64,000 nucleotides of DNA from Pseudonocardia sp. EC080619-01 (GCF_001420995.1 NZ_CP012184.1:418501-482500), one strand, 5' to 3'. Counted from the stretch's first letter, positions 36,941 through 45,793 are shown. Made by a program: numbers and translations. Notes: generated by a model from the sequence alone, not told the origin.

Positions 36941-37705
36941 GTGATCGACCTCTCGCAGCCGTGGGCGCTCGCCTTCCTGCTCGTGGCCGGGCTGCTCGCG
37001 GGGGCGGTCAACGCCGTCGCGGGCGGCGGGTCGCTGCTGGTGTTCCCCGCGCTGCTCGCGGTCGGCTTCCCGCCGCTGGCCGCGAACGTCACGAACTCGG
37101 TCGCGCAGTGGCCGGGCTACGCCGGTCTCGTGCTCGGCTCGCGCCAGGAGCTGCCCGGGCAGGGCCGGCGGATCGCCGGGACCGCCGTGGCGGCCGCGCT
37201 CGGCTCCGGGGTCGGCTGCGCGTTGCTGCTGGTGCTGCCGACGGCGGTGTTCGACGCCGTCGTGCCGGTGCTCGTGATCCTGGCCGCGCTGACGATGGCG
37301 GTGGGCCCCCGGCTGAAACGCTGGATCGGTGATCCGGCCGACGCCGGCCGGGACCGCACGACGGCGCTGACGGTGGCGGTGTTCCTCGCCGCGATCTACG
37401 GCGGCTACTTCGGGGGCGCGCTCGGCGTCGTCCTGATCTCGGCGCTGGCCCTGTTCGCGCACGACGAGCTGCGCAGGCTCAACGCGCTCAAGGGTGTGCT
37501 GTCGCTGGTCGTCGCGACGGTCACGGTGGCGGTGTTCGCGCTCGGCGCTCCGGTGGACTGGCTCGCGGTGGCGCTGCTGGCGCCGACGACGCTGGTGGGC
37601 GGCTACCTCGGCGCGCTCGTCGCGCGGCGGATGCCGGAGACGCTCCTGCGGTGGGCGGTCGTCGTGCTCGGGCTCGCCGTCGGCGTGGCCCTGTTCCTGC
37701 AGTGA
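36941..37705 (+). CDS. TSUP/TauE-SafE family sulfite/anion exporter
   Basis: 254 residues, eight predicted membrane segments in two repeats. The family signature VAGGGSLLVFPALLAVGFPPL with NVTNSVAQWPGY is in the first half and IYGGYFGGALGVVLI with RRLNALKG in the second. Such permeases move sulfite, sulfoacetate, taurine breakdown products or other organic anions. The next transporter gene starts 10 bp after its stop, suggesting a two-gene unit. Confidence 0.88.
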   Translation: MIDLSQPWALAFLLVAGLLAGAVNAVAGGGSLLVFPALLAVGFPPLAANVTNSVAQWPGYAGLVLGSRQELPGQGRRIAGTAVAAALGSGVGCALLLVLPTAVFDAVVPVLVILAALTMAVGPRLKRWIGDPADAGRDRTTALTVAVFLAAIYGGYFGGALGVVLISALALFAHDELRRLNALKGVLSLVVATVTVAVFALGAPVDWLAVALLAPTTLVGGYLGALVARRMPETLLRWAVVVLGLAVGVALFLQ

Positions 37706-37715
37706 GGATCCCGCC

Positions 37716-39191
37716 GTGAGCCTTCTCCTGGCGGTCGCGCTGCTCGCCGTCGTGCTCGTCGCCGCCACGGTGCGGCCGTTCGGGCTGCCCGAGATCGTGC
37801 TCGCCGCGCCGGCCGCGGTCCTCACCGTCGTCGCGGGGCTGCTGACGCCGGCCGCGGCGTGGGCCGAGATCGCCGAGCTCGCGCCGACCGTCGGGTTCCT
37901 CTCCGCGATCCTGCTGCTGGGACACCTCGCCGACGCCGAGGGCGTCTTCCGGTGGGTCGGCGACCGGCTGGGCGCCGCCTCCGACGGATCCCCGCGACGC
38001 CTGCTGGTCCTGGTCTTCGCCGTCGCGGCCGGGACGACGGCGGTGCTCAGCCTGGACGCGACCGTCGTCCTGCTCACGCCCGTGGTGCTCGCGACGGCGG
38101 CGCGGCGGGGCTGGGCGTCGCGGCCGCACTCGTACGCCTGCGTGCACCTGTCGAACTCGGCGTCCGGGCTGCTGCCGGTGTCGAACCTGACGAACCTCCT
38201 GGCGTTCTCGGCGTCGGGTCTGGGGTTCCTGGGGTTCGCCGGGCTGATGGCGGCGCCCTGGGTGGCGGTGATCGTCGTCGAGTACCTGGTGCTGCGGTGG
38301 TACTTCACGCGGGATCTGCTGCCTGCTCCCGCCGTTCCCGGGTCCGGGGTTCCCGGGGCCGGGTCCGGGGTTCCCGCCGCCGGGGCCGGGGCCGGGTCCG
38401 GGTCCGGGGTTCCCGGGGCCGGGTCCGGTCCCGAGGCCGGATCAGTCCCCGACGCCGGATCCATGCCCGAGACCGGATCGGCTCCCGGGTCCGGGTCCGG
38501 GGCCGGATCCGCTTCCGGGGGCCGGGCCGGGCCGGATTCCGGATCCAGGTTCGGGTCCGGTGGCGACCGGGCCTGCGCCGGATCCGGACGGGCGCCGCGG
38601 TTCGCGCTGGGCGTCCTCGCCCTGACCCTCGCCGGGTTCGGCGCCTCCTCCGCTGCCGGGATCGAGCCGGGGTGGATCGCCGCGGCCGGGGCGGCGGTGC
38701 TGGCGGTGCGGGCGCTCGTCCGGCGCGAGACGGGACCGTTCCGGCTGGTCGCCGCGGCGTCGCCCGGGTTCTGCCTGTTCGTGCTCGCGCTGGGTGTCGT
38801 GGTGGCCGGCGTGTCCGGGCAGGGACTCGCCGGGTGGCTCGGCGGGCTGCTCCCGGACACCCCCGACCTGGCGGGGCTCCTGCTGACCGCCGCGATCGCC
38901 GCAGTGCTGGCGAACGTCGTGAACAACCTGCCGGCGACACTCGTCCTGCTCGCCGCGCTCGGACCCGCACCGTCCACCGGCCTGGTGCTGGCCGTGCTGC
39001 TCGGGGTGAACATCGGGCCGAACCTGACCTACGCCGGGTCGCTGGCGACGCTGCTGTGGCGCCGCATCGCCGCGGGGTGCGGCGACCCGCCCCGGTTCAC
39101 GACGTTCGCGGCACTGGGAGCGGTCACGGTCCCCCTCGGCCTGTTCGCCGCGACCCTCGCCCTGTGGGCGTCCCTGACCCTCGCCGGCTGA
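37716..39191 (+). CDS. ArsB/NhaD (SLC13-type) ion transporter with Gly/Ser/Pro insert
   Basis: 491 residues. The N-half has about six membrane segments and HLSNSASGLLPVSNLTNLLA, the helical-hairpin motif of ArsB/NhaD/DASS carriers. The C-half has five more segments and NVVNNLPATLVLLAALG and NIGPNLTYAGSLATLL. Between them residues 204-292 form a low-complexity loop of Gly, Ser, Ala and Pro (PGSGVPGAGSGV-type) coded by imperfect DNA repeats. The transported ion may be arsenite, sodium or a carboxylate. No ars genes are near. GTG start. Confidence 0.8.
   Translation: MSLLLAVALLAVVLVAATVRPFGLPEIVLAAPAAVLTVVAGLLTPAAAWAEIAELAPTVGFLSAILLLGHLADAEGVFRWVGDRLGAASDGSPRRLLVLVFAVAAGTTAVLSLDATVVLLTPVVLATAARRGWASRPHSYACVHLSNSASGLLPVSNLTNLLAFSASGLGFLGFAGLMAAPWVAVIVVEYLVLRWYFTRDLLPAPAVPGSGVPGAGSGVPAAGAGAGSGSGVPGAGSGPEAGSVPDAGSMPETGSAPGSGSGAGSASGGRAGPDSGSRFGSGGDRACAGSGRAPRFALGVLALTLAGFGASSAAGIEPGWIAAAGAAVLAVRALVRRETGPFRLVAAASPGFCLFVLALGVVVAGVSGQGLAGWLGGLLPDTPDLAGLLLTAAIAAVLANVVNNLPATLVLLAALGPAPSTGLVLAVLLGVNIGPNLTYAGSLATLLWRRIAAGCGDPPRFTTFAALGAVTVPLGLFAATLALWASLTLAG
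38321..38592 (+). repeat. intragenic GC-rich minisatellite in the transporter gene
   Basis: Imperfect repeats of GGTCCGGGGTTCCCGGGGCC and shorter CCGGGTCCGG units. The segments 38338-38368 and 38398-38428 are identical over 31 bp, exactly 60 bp apart, so copy-number change by 60 bp keeps the reading frame. Encodes the flexible central loop. Confidence 0.75.
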
Positions 39192-39429
39192 CCCGGGGGC
39201 CCCGGCCTCACGCCCCTCGACGCTCACCGGATCCGAGTTCGCTCACCTGATCGCGCGAGCACCGCCGGAAGAGGTGAGCGTAGGCGGGCGGTTCCTGGCG
39301 GGGCCGGGCTCCGTCGTGCGACGGGGATCGCTCGTGCGGAGGCGGTGCGGCTCGGCGCAGCTCGGCGCGGCGCGGCTCGGCGGCATTGCGCCGCGCCCCG
39401 TCGCCATCCGTCGCACCCCGTCGCGGTCT

Positions 39430-39455
39430 GCCGCACCCGCCGCGTGGGGTGCGGC
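39430..39455. repeat. interspersed palindromic repeat, copy 1
   Basis: GCCGCACCC - GCCGCGTG - GGGTGCGGC: 9-bp perfect arms around an 8-bp centre. It is identical to the element at 39601-39626 and recurs in reverse orientation, slightly diverged, at 54642-54667. Confidence 0.7.
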
Positions 39456-39600
39456 GCAACGCGAGCCGGTGCTGGAACGAGTGAAGGGGTGCGGCAATCC
39501 GGAGCGTGCGGCAACAGACGCGGCGACGCACGGGCGATCGAGGCGGCGCCACAGCTCGTACAGAAGCCACCGCACCGAGCGCCGCACCCCGTTCCGGTCC

Positions 39601-39626
39601 GCCGCACCCGCCGCGTGGGGTGCGGC
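39601..39626. repeat. interspersed palindromic repeat, copy 2
   Basis: Exact copy of the 26-bp palindrome at 39430-39455, 171 bp away. The flanking bases also share CCCCGT before and GGTC/GGTCT just left of the element. Confidence 0.7.
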
Positions 39627-39754
39627 AGACCGACACGGGGTGCGGCAGCTCTGGCACGAGGCGGCAGCCGAGGCGCAGAGCAACAGCCCAGCACCGGTGC
39701 GGCGGTCCGGAGCGTCTGCGGCGACGGGTGCAGCGGCCGCCGGGGCCGGACGTG

Positions 39755-39794
39755 CGACGGCCCCGCCGGGTTCAGTGACCGGGCGGGGCCGTCG
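39755..39794. terminator. hairpin terminator of the 58-residue gene
   Basis: Perfect 13-bp stem CGACGGCCCCGCC / GGCGGGGCCGTCG with a 14-nt loop, starting 13 bp past the stop of the minus-strand small gene. Confidence 0.7.
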
Positions 39795-39806
39795 GGTGTC
39801 GGTGGG

Positions 39807-39983
39807 TCAGAACTCGTGGGCCATGTCGTGGCCGAGGTCGGTGTCCGGGTCCGGCTCGCGGGCCGGCCGGCCGATCGGGCGGGTCGTGCCCCGGCGCTGC
39901 TGGGGCAACCGGGCGATCACCTTCATCTCGTGGGCCAGGTCGTAGCCGTAGTCGTGTTCGTGCGACAGCGCACCAGCCGACAT
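39807..39983 (-). CDS. small protein (58 aa) with internal repeat, unknown function
   Basis: 58 residues, ATG preceded by GGAGAG at proper spacing and followed at once by a strong terminator, so it looks like a real single-gene unit. The sequence has two copies of one motif, DYGYDLAHEM (11-20) and DLGHDMAHEF (49-58, the C-terminus), joined by a basic Pro/Arg-rich linker. It is rich in His, Asp and Glu and has no cysteine, signal peptide or membrane segment. Not recognised. Metal binding, a protein-protein peptide or a modified-peptide precursor are all possible; no modifying enzyme is adjacent. Confidence 0.6.
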   Translation of the reverse strand: MSAGALSHEHDYGYDLAHEMKVIARLPQQRRGTTRPIGRPAREPDPDTDLGHDMAHEF

Positions 39984-40156
39984 CGTGTCTCTCCGTTCCC
40001 CGCGACACCGAGACCGTTCATCACGCTCCGTACGCCAACCACCCCGTACGGTGCGCACCGATCATCGCCCGCCCGGGGATGCCCGACAACGGTGCGCAGC
40101 CGACACCGCCCGTTCGGGTCAGGGCATGATCGATCAAGCCCCGCGGAACGTCGCGC

Positions 40157-41308
40157 TCAGTCCAGGTACGACGTGTCGTTGACGAGCCGCACCGACGCCC
40201 CGCCGTCCGGGTAGAAGTCGGCGACGCTGGTGCAGGCCAGGTCCAGGTGCATCCGGTAGAGCACCTCGTCGCCGGCGCCGAGCGCCTCGCGCAGCAGCAT
40301 CTTGATCGGCGTCACGTGGCTGACCACGATCACGGTCGCGCCGGGGAAGCCGTCCACGATCCGTCGTCGTTCGGCACCGACCCGCTCCCCCACCGCGCGG
40401 AAGCTCTCGCCGCCGGGCGGTTCGACCTCGGCCGAGCCGAGCCAGCGCCCGTGCAGGTCCGGGTCGCGCTCGCGGGCCTCGCGGAAGGTGAGCCCCTCCC
40501 ACCCGCCGAAGTCGGTCTCGATCAGCGCGTCGCGGACCTCCAGCTCGGCGCCGGTGGCCTCCGCGACGGCGGCGGCGGTCTGCCGGGCACGGCGCAGCGG
40601 CGAGGACAGCACCGCGGCCGGGACGACGCCCTGCTTCTTCAGCCGCGTCGCGAGTGCGCGGGCCGCGGCGGCGGCCTGTACCTGCCCGGCCTCGGTCAGC
40701 TCCGGGTCGCCGTGCCCGGAGTAGCGGCGCTCGATCGACAGCGCGGTCTGGCCGTGGCGGAGCAGGATCATCCGCACCGGCGTCCCGACCTGCCCGGTCC
40801 AGGCGGCCGCGGCCGACGCCGGGCCCGCGACCTCGGAGGTCTCGGTGGGCGCGGTCGCCGGCTTGCGGGCGGGTCCGGCCGCGGCCGACGGGTCGAGCGC
40901 CGGGCTCGACTCCCCGTCCATGGCCCGGTTCGCGAGCGCGTCGGCGCGGGCGTTGTCGGCGCGCGGGATCCAGGTGAAGGTCACCGCGTCGAAGCCGGCC
41001 GCCTGGTCCCGGGCCGTGTCGGCGAGCTCCTGCAACGCCGTGTTCTTGATCTTCCAGCGCCCGCTCATCTGCTCGACGACGAGCTTGGAGTCCAGCCGGG
41101 CGTCGACCTCGGTGGCGCCCAGCTCCCGCGCGGCGGTGAGCCCGGCGATGAGCCCGCGGTACTCGGCGACGTTGTTGGTGGCGATACCGAGGCCGTCGTA
41201 CACCTCCGCGAGCACCTGGGTGCCGCCCGCGTCGAGCACCACGGCGCCGTAGCCGGCCGGGCCGGGGTTGCCGCGGGATCCGCCGTCCGCCTCGACGACC
41301 AGCTTCAC
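40157..41308 (-). CDS. bifunctional RNase HI / histidine phosphatase (Rv2228c-like)
   Basis: 383 residues. Residues 1-130 are RNase HI with the acidic site Asp8 (EADGGSRGNPG), Glu49 (NNVAEYRGL), Asp73 and Asp123. An Ala/Pro-rich linker leads to a phosphoglycerate-mutase-like phosphatase with RHGQT (His185), LSSPLRRARQTA and VVSHVTP. Mycobacterial Rv2228c has this fusion and its second domain acts as alpha-ribazole phosphatase in cobalamin synthesis. The GTG start overlaps the zinc-ribbon stop by 4 nt (GTGA). It is the last gene of a four-gene overlapping operon. Confidence 0.92.
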   Translation of the reverse strand: MKLVVEADGGSRGNPGPAGYGAVVLDAGGTQVLAEVYDGLGIATNNVAEYRGLIAGLTAARELGATEVDARLDSKLVVEQMSGRWKIKNTALQELADTARDQAAGFDAVTFTWIPRADNARADALANRAMDGESSPALDPSAAAGPARKPATAPTETSEVAGPASAAAAWTGQVGTPVRMILLRHGQTALSIERRYSGHGDPELTEAGQVQAAAAARALATRLKKQGVVPAAVLSSPLRRARQTAAAVAEATGAELEVRDALIETDFGGWEGLTFREARERDPDLHGRWLGSAEVEPPGGESFRAVGERVGAERRRIVDGFPGATVIVVSHVTPIKMLLREALGAGDEVLYRMHLDLACTSVADFYPDGGASVRLVNDTSYLD

Positions 41309-42030
41309 CGGCCACGCACCAGGATCGCGCCGCACTCCTCGCAGTGGACGACGTCGTCGGCGGGCCGGCCCCGGACCTGGGTCAGGAACGTGCGGTCCAG
41401 CTCCAGGCGGCAGGCGCCGCACCGCGACTCGCTCAACCCGCCTGCGGCGACCCGGCCGGACGACCGGATCCGCTCGTAGTCGGCCAGCAGGTCCTCCGGC
41501 AGCGCGCCGACCAGCTCGGTCCGGGCCCGGTCGCGGCCGCCGCGGGAGGCGTCGATGTCGGCCTCGGCGGTGTCCCGGCGGCCGGTCACCTCGGTGACCG
41601 CCTCCTCGGCGGTGGCGAGCTCGGCGCTGCCGTGGTCGAGCTCGACGCCGACGGCCTCGCGCTCCTCCATGATCCCGAGCTGTTCCTCCTCGAGGGTGCC
41701 CTGCCGGCGCGCGAGGGTGTCGAGCTCGTGCTGCAGCTCGGTGGCCTGCTTGGCGCCGATCCCGGATCCGGCGAGCAGTGCCTTGTCCTTCTCGGTGCGG
41801 GCGCGGACGCCCTCGACGTCACGCTCCAGCCGGGCGATGTCCCGGTCCAGGTCACCGGCGCGGGTCTCGGCCCGCACGACGGCGTCGCGGGCGTCCCGCA
41901 CCCGCTGCTCGGCGTCGGCGAGCTGCTGGAGCTCGGGAAGGTTCTTCCGCCGGTGGGCCAGTCGGCCGATCTCGGCGTCCACCTCGGCGAGCTGCAGCAG
42001 TGTCGCCTGCGCGGTGGGATCGGCCTTCAT
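41305..42030 (-). CDS. coiled-coil C4 zinc-ribbon protein (Rv2229c-like)
   Basis: 241 residues. A long helical hairpin (about 10-195, heptad-rich: [20 protein letters not shown] ... [20 protein letters not shown]) is followed by a C-terminal zinc ribbon with Cys204, Cys207, Cys230 and Cys233 (CGAC ... CEEC). It is thought to bind nucleic acid or protein; its exact role is unknown. Start ATG at 42030 with GGAGG 10 nt upstream, overlapping the Nif3 stop by ATGA. An ATG at 42066 lacks a ribosome site. Confidence 0.88.
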   Translation of the reverse strand: MKADPTAQATLLQLAEVDAEIGRLAHRRKNLPELQQLADAEQRVRDARDAVVRAETRAGDLDRDIARLERDVEGVRARTEKDKALLAGSGIGAKQATELQHELDTLARRQGTLEEEQLGIMEEREAVGVELDHGSAELATAEEAVTEVTGRRDTAEADIDASRGGRDRARTELVGALPEDLLADYERIRSSGRVAAGGLSESRCGACRLELDRTFLTQVRGRPADDVVHCEECGAILVRGR

Positions 42031-43190
42031 GATGAACTCGCCTCCGAAGTCGCTGCTGTCGTCCATGGATCCGTGCGCCGCCGGGACACCGTGACCGCGA
42101 CGCTACCGCCGAGCGCGGAGCGGACGATCCCGGCCGCCTGCCCGCACCAGGGCCACTCCGAGGCCCAGTGCGCGACGTCGACCAGGGCCGGCACCGGACC
42201 GCCCGGTCCGGTCCCGGACAGCGTGTGCTCGGACGCCGGGTGGTGGCGCAGGTCGGCGGTGACGTAGGCGTCGGCGCCGGTGCGGGCGGCGGTGCCCAGC
42301 GCCGAGTCGCCGGAGCCGCCGCACACCGCGACCCGCTGCACGGGACGGTCCGGGTCACCGGCCCCGCGCACGCCCCACGCCGTGGCGGGCAGGGCGCGGG
42401 CGACCCGCTCGGTGAAGGCGGCGAACGGCTCCGCCGCGGGCAGCGACCCGATCCGCCCGAGCCCCCGCGCCGACGGCAGCGGGGCCATCTCCAGCAGGTC
42501 GAACGCCGGTTCCTCGTAGGGGTGGGTGGCCCGCAGCGCCTCGACGACGGCGCGCCGGCGGGCGCGCGGCAGCACCATCTCCAGCCGGGTCTCCGCGACC
42601 CGCTCCAGCTTGCCGACCGTGCCGACCGCCGGGACGGCGCCGTCGAGCGGGAGGAACTGGCCGGTGCCCGCGGTGGCGAACGAGCAGTGCGAGTAGTTGC
42701 CGACGTTGCCCGCTCCGGCGGCGGACAGCGCCGCGTGCACCTGCGCGATCGCCGGGCCGACCGGCACGAACGTGACGATCTTGTCCAGAGCCGGCGCGGG
42801 ATCGGGCTCCAGCGGGCCCTCGACCTGCAGGCCCAGCGCGCCGGCGAGCGCGTCGGACACACCGGGGTCGGCGACGTCGGCGTTGGTATGCGCGGTGAAC
42901 AGCCCGACCCCGGCCCGGATCAGCCGGTGCAGCAGGGCACCCTTCGGGGTGTCGGCGCCGACGCCGTGCACCCCGCGCAGCAGCAGCGGATGGTGGGTGA
43001 CCAGCAGCTGCGCGCCGCCGTCGATCGCCTCGTCGACGGTCTCGGGGGTCGGGTCCACGGCGAACAGCACCGAGGACACCTCCTCGGCCGGGTCGCCGCA
43101 GACGAGCCCGACGGCGTCCCACTCCATCGCGGACGCCGGCGGGTAGGCGGCCTCGAGCGCATCGATCACGTCCTGCAGGCGGGCGCTCAC
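42027..43190 (-). CDS. Nif3-like dinuclear metal-centre protein (Rv2230c-like)
   Basis: 387 residues. The two Nif3 halves are interrupted by the PII-like insert. Metal-binding motifs [12 protein letters not shown] and [12 protein letters not shown] are near the N-terminus; at the C-terminus are CGGSGDSAL and [17 protein letters not shown] ligands followed by [11 protein letters not shown]. The family (YbgI/YqfO, GTP cyclohydrolase 1 type 2-like) forms hexamers with a bimetal site; the in vivo reaction is unsettled. GTG start overlaps the upstream gene stop by GTGA. Confidence 0.92.
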   Translation of the reverse strand: MSARLQDVIDALEAAYPPASAMEWDAVGLVCGDPAEEVSSVLFAVDPTPETVDEAIDGGAQLLVTHHPLLLRGVHGVGADTPKGALLHRLIRAGVGLFTAHTNADVADPGVSDALAGALGLQVEGPLEPDPAPALDKIVTFVPVGPAIAQVHAALSAAGAGNVGNYSHCSFATAGTGQFLPLDGAVPAVGTVGKLERVAETRLEMVLPRARRRAVVEALRATHPYEEPAFDLLEMAPLPSARGLGRIGSLPAAEPFAAFTERVARALPATAWGVRGAGDPDRPVQRVAVCGGSGDSALGTAARTGADAYVTADLRHHPASEHTLSGTGPGGPVPALVDVAHWASEWPWCGQAAGIVRSALGGSVAVTVSRRRTDPWTTAATSEASSS

Positions 43191-44284
43191 GCGGTCACCG
43201 CCAGGGTCCGCAGCGCCGCACCGAGCTCCTCGGCCAGCCGGTGCGCGGTCTCGGGCGGGCGCACCGCCACCCGGACGTGGTCGGGGCCGAGACCGGGGAA
43301 GGTGTCCCCTCGGCGGACGGCGATCCCGGCCTCGCGCAGCAGCCGCCGCACGTCGTGGCCGGTGCCGTCGGGGAGGTGGAGCAGCAGGTACGGGGCATGG
43401 CCCGGGTGCACGGCGACGCCCTCGATCCCGGACAGCGCCGCCGTCATCGCCACCCGGTGCGCGGCGACCTCGCGGGCCTTCTGGTCGGCGGCGGACAGCG
43501 CGTCCGGCTCGCAGCAGGCGACGATCGCCTCCAGCGCGGGGGTGGAGACCGGCCAGGGCGGGCGCGGCGCCGCGAGCCGCGCCAGCAGGGCGGGGTCGCC
43601 GAGCGCGTACCCGGCGCGCAGACCGGCCAGCGCCCACGTCTTGGTCAGCGAGCGGAACACCAGTAGCCCGGGCGTCTCGGCGTCACCGGCGAGGGCCTCC
43701 GGTTCCCCGGGGACGGCGTCGGCGAACGCCTCGTCGACCAGCAGCACCCGCCCCGGCCGGGCGAGGGCGCGGACGTCGTCGGCGGGATGCAGCACGCCGG
43801 TCGGGTTGGTCGGGTTCCCGACGACGACGAGATCGGCCTCGTCGGGGACGTCCCGCGGCTCCAGGACGTGCCCGGCCGCCGGGTCGGTGAGCACCCGGAC
43901 GACGGGCACCCCGGCCGCCCGCAGCGCCGCCTCGGGCTCGGTGAAACCGGGGTGGAGGACGGCCGCCAGCCGCGGCTGCAGGGCCGGGAGCAGTGCGAAC
44001 CCCTCCGCGCTGCCGGCCAGCGGCAGGACGTGGTCGGCGGCGCGGCCGTGCCGGGCGCCCGCGGTGGCGCGGGCACGGGCGTCGTGGTCGGCGCGCGGGT
44101 ACCGGCCGAGCCCGTCGAGGGTCGCGACGAGGCGGTCGCGCAGCCACGTCGGCGGGCCGTCGGAGAGCACGTTGACCGCGAAGTCGACGAGTCCGTCGGT
44201 GGCCTCGGCGTCGCCGTGGTGCCGCAGGTCGTGCGCACCCGGCTCGCCGGGACCGTGACCGCCCGGGAGCTGATCGAACGACAT
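43187..44284 (-). CDS. cobC: CobC/CobD-like PLP aminotransferase (Rv2231c-like)
   Basis: 365 residues, fold-type I aminotransferase with [25 protein letters not shown] and the PLP lysine in [20 protein letters not shown]. It resembles the threonine-phosphate decarboxylase/histidinol-phosphate aminotransferase group and corresponds to Rv2231c (annotated cobC) by position and order. Threonine-phosphate decarboxylase makes the aminopropanol arm of cobalamin, which fits the alpha-ribazole phosphatase domain in the same operon. A TAGGGT -10 lies 6 nt before the ATG, suggesting a leaderless operon mRNA. Histidinol-phosphate transamination remains an alternative. Confidence 0.85.
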   Translation of the reverse strand: MSFDQLPGGHGPGEPGAHDLRHHGDAEATDGLVDFAVNVLSDGPPTWLRDRLVATLDGLGRYPRADHDARARATAGARHGRAADHVLPLAGSAEGFALLPALQPRLAAVLHPGFTEPEAALRAAGVPVVRVLTDPAAGHVLEPRDVPDEADLVVVGNPTNPTGVLHPADDVRALARPGRVLLVDEAFADAVPGEPEALAGDAETPGLLVFRSLTKTWALAGLRAGYALGDPALLARLAAPRPPWPVSTPALEAIVACCEPDALSAADQKAREVAAHRVAMTAALSGIEGVAVHPGHAPYLLLHLPDGTGHDVRRLLREAGIAVRRGDTFPGLGPDHVRVAVRPPETAHRLAEELGAALRTLAVTA

Positions 44285-44290
44285 CCGGTC

Positions 44291-44296
44291 ACCCTA
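44291..44296 (-). promoter_or_regulatory. TAGGGT -10 element of the cobC operon
   Basis: Minus-strand TANNNT hexamer, 6 nt before the ATG at 44284, no ribosome site; predicted leaderless start for the four-gene operon. Confidence 0.5.
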
Positions 44297-44435
44297 CGGC
44301 GGGCCCCGGGCGCCTTCCCGCACCACCCGACCGGGGCGGGGGGTGGGCCGCGGCACTGCCGGATCGGCGACAATGGCCGACAATGTCCGCCGTCAGCGTC
44401 GACGTCCGTGCCCGCGCTCCCCGGGAGGAATCAAC

Positions 44436-44894
44436 GTGAACGTCGTGTTCGTCTGTACCGGAAACATCTGCCGGTCGCCGATCGCGGAGAAGATGCTCGC
44501 CGGCGAGGTCGAGGCGATCGGCCTGTCCGACCGCGTCCGGGTCGGCAGCGCGGGCACCGGGCACTGGCACATCGGGCAGCCGATGGACGAGCGTGCGGCC
44601 GAGGTGCTGGCCGGGCACGGCTACGACACCGCACACAGCGCCCGCCAGGTCGACTCCGAGACCCTGTCCGCGGACCTGCTGATCGCCCTGGACTCCGGGC
44701 ACCTGCGGTCCCTGCAGCGGTCGGTGCCGGACCCGAAGCGGGTGCGGCTCCTCCGCTCGTTCGACCCGGACGCACCCGACGGCGCCGAGGTCCCCGACCC
44801 GTACTACGGCGGCCCGGACGGCTTCGGCGAGGTCTACGAGATGCTCGCGGCCGCCCTGCCCGGCCTCGTCGAGCACGTCAAGCGCCACGCGTGA
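44436..44894 (+). CDS. ptpA: low-molecular-weight protein tyrosine phosphatase PtpA
   Basis: 152 residues. The P-loop CTGNICRS (Cys7 to Arg13) stands at the N-terminus and the general acid Asp in EVPDPYYGG near residue 126. The GTG is preceded by GGGAGG. In Mycobacterium ptpA also neighbours the Rv2228c-Rv2231c block. LMW phosphatases of this subgroup are also reported as ribulosamine/erythrulosamine 5-phosphatases; the GTGA overlap with a fructosamine-kinase gene favours that sugar-phosphate role here. Confidence 0.92.
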   Translation: MNVVFVCTGNICRSPIAEKMLAGEVEAIGLSDRVRVGSAGTGHWHIGQPMDERAAEVLAGHGYDTAHSARQVDSETLSADLLIALDSGHLRSLQRSVPDPKRVRLLRSFDPDAPDGAEVPDPYYGGPDGFGEVYEMLAAALPGLVEHVKRHA

Positions 44895-45742
44895 GACCTG
44901 CCGACGTCGAGCGGCTCACCGGCCGCACGGTCGTCGCCGGGCTCGGCGGGCACCCGCCGCGGTTCGACCTGGACGGGGCGGGCGCCGTCGTCGTGAAGGA
45001 CGGGGCGGGCGACCCCGGGTCGATCGCCGCGGAGGCGGCGGGGCTGCGCTGGCTCGACGTGCCGGGCGGACCGGCCGTCCCACCGGTGTTCGGCCACGAC
45101 GACACGCTGCTGGTCACCGGGTTCGTCCCGGCGGGCCGCCCGTCGGCCGGCGCCGCCGCCCGGCTCGGCCGCCGGCTCGCCGCCCTGCACGCCGCCGGCG
45201 CCGCCGCGTTCGGCGCGGCACCGCCCGGTGGCCCGGAGCAGGCGTGGATCGGGCACACCGGCATGCGCAACACCCCGCACGACGGCCCGTGGGGCGACTG
45301 GTTGGCCGCCGATCGGGTGCTCCCCTACCTGCGTACCGCGCGCGACCGCGGCGTCGTCGACCCGGCGGGCGCCGCGACCGTCGAGCAGGTCTGCGAGCGG
45401 ATCGGCGACCTCGCCGGGCCGGACGAGCCGCCCGCCCGGCTGCACGGTGACCTGTGGTCGGGCAACGTGCTGTGGGCCGCCGACGGCGACGCCCGGCTGA
45501 TCGACCCGGCCGCGCACGGCGGGCACCGCGAGTCCGACCTGGCGATGCTGGACCTGTTCGGGCTCCCGCACCTGGACACACTGCTCGGCGCCTACGACGA
45601 GACCGCCCCGCTCGCCGGCGGGTGGCGCGACCGGATCCCGCTGCACCAGCTGTTCCCGCTGCTCGTGCACGCCGTCCTGTTCGGCGGCGGCTACGGCGGG
45701 CAGGCCGTCGCGGCGGCCCGGGAGGCGCTGGCGCGCTCGTGA
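44891..45742 (+). CDS. fructosamine kinase family protein
   Basis: 283 residues with a protein-kinase-like fold: VVVKDGAGDPGSIAAEAAGL (nucleotide-binding Lys), LAALHAAGAAAFG, catalytic LHGDLWSGNVLWA and LIDPAAHGGHRESDLAML with the metal-binding Asp. The family phosphorylates fructosamines or ribulosamines on glycated proteins, causing the sugar to fall off. Overlap with ptpA suggests a paired deglycation system in which the phosphatase and kinase act on related sugar-amine phosphates (established association, inferred here). GTG start. Confidence 0.9.
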   Translation: MRPADVERLTGRTVVAGLGGHPPRFDLDGAGAVVVKDGAGDPGSIAAEAAGLRWLDVPGGPAVPPVFGHDDTLLVTGFVPAGRPSAGAAARLGRRLAALHAAGAAAFGAAPPGGPEQAWIGHTGMRNTPHDGPWGDWLAADRVLPYLRTARDRGVVDPAGAATVEQVCERIGDLAGPDEPPARLHGDLWSGNVLWAADGDARLIDPAAHGGHRESDLAMLDLFGLPHLDTLLGAYDETAPLAGGWRDRIPLHQLFPLLVHAVLFGGGYGGQAVAAAREALARS

Positions 45743-45779
45743 GTGGATCGTTCGGTCCGGACCGAAGGATCCACTCACG
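45738..45779. terminator. 42-bp near-perfect palindrome terminator (GTGAGTGGA type)
   Basis: CGTGAGTGGATC ... GATCCACTCACG with inner TTCGGTCC/GGACCGAA; only one mismatched pair over 42 bp. It overlaps the kinase stop codon and separates it from the convergent bfaB gene. Its outer arms GTGAGTGGA/TCCACTCAC recur at 57115-57154. Confidence 0.8.
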
Positions 45780-45793
45780 AGCGGCGGAGCCGC

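Larger units (their letters stand above)
39192..39806. other. 614-bp repeat-rich intergenic region
   Basis: No convincing gene in any frame: open frames here have no ribosome site and no family resemblance. The stretch is full of GTGCGGC/GCCGCAC half-sites, two full palindromic elements (39430-39455, 39601-39626) and ends in the terminator of the small gene at 39807. Confidence 0.6.

Noticed and set aside
39208..39694. Several overlapping open frames of 145-156 codons on the minus strand
   Set aside because: All are Arg/Pro/His-rich, lack ribosome sites and cover the palindromic repeats; they arise from high GC content.
39807..39983. Lanthipeptide or lasso-peptide precursor
   Set aside because: No Cys, no known leader motif and no maturation enzymes nearby; kept as unknown small protein.
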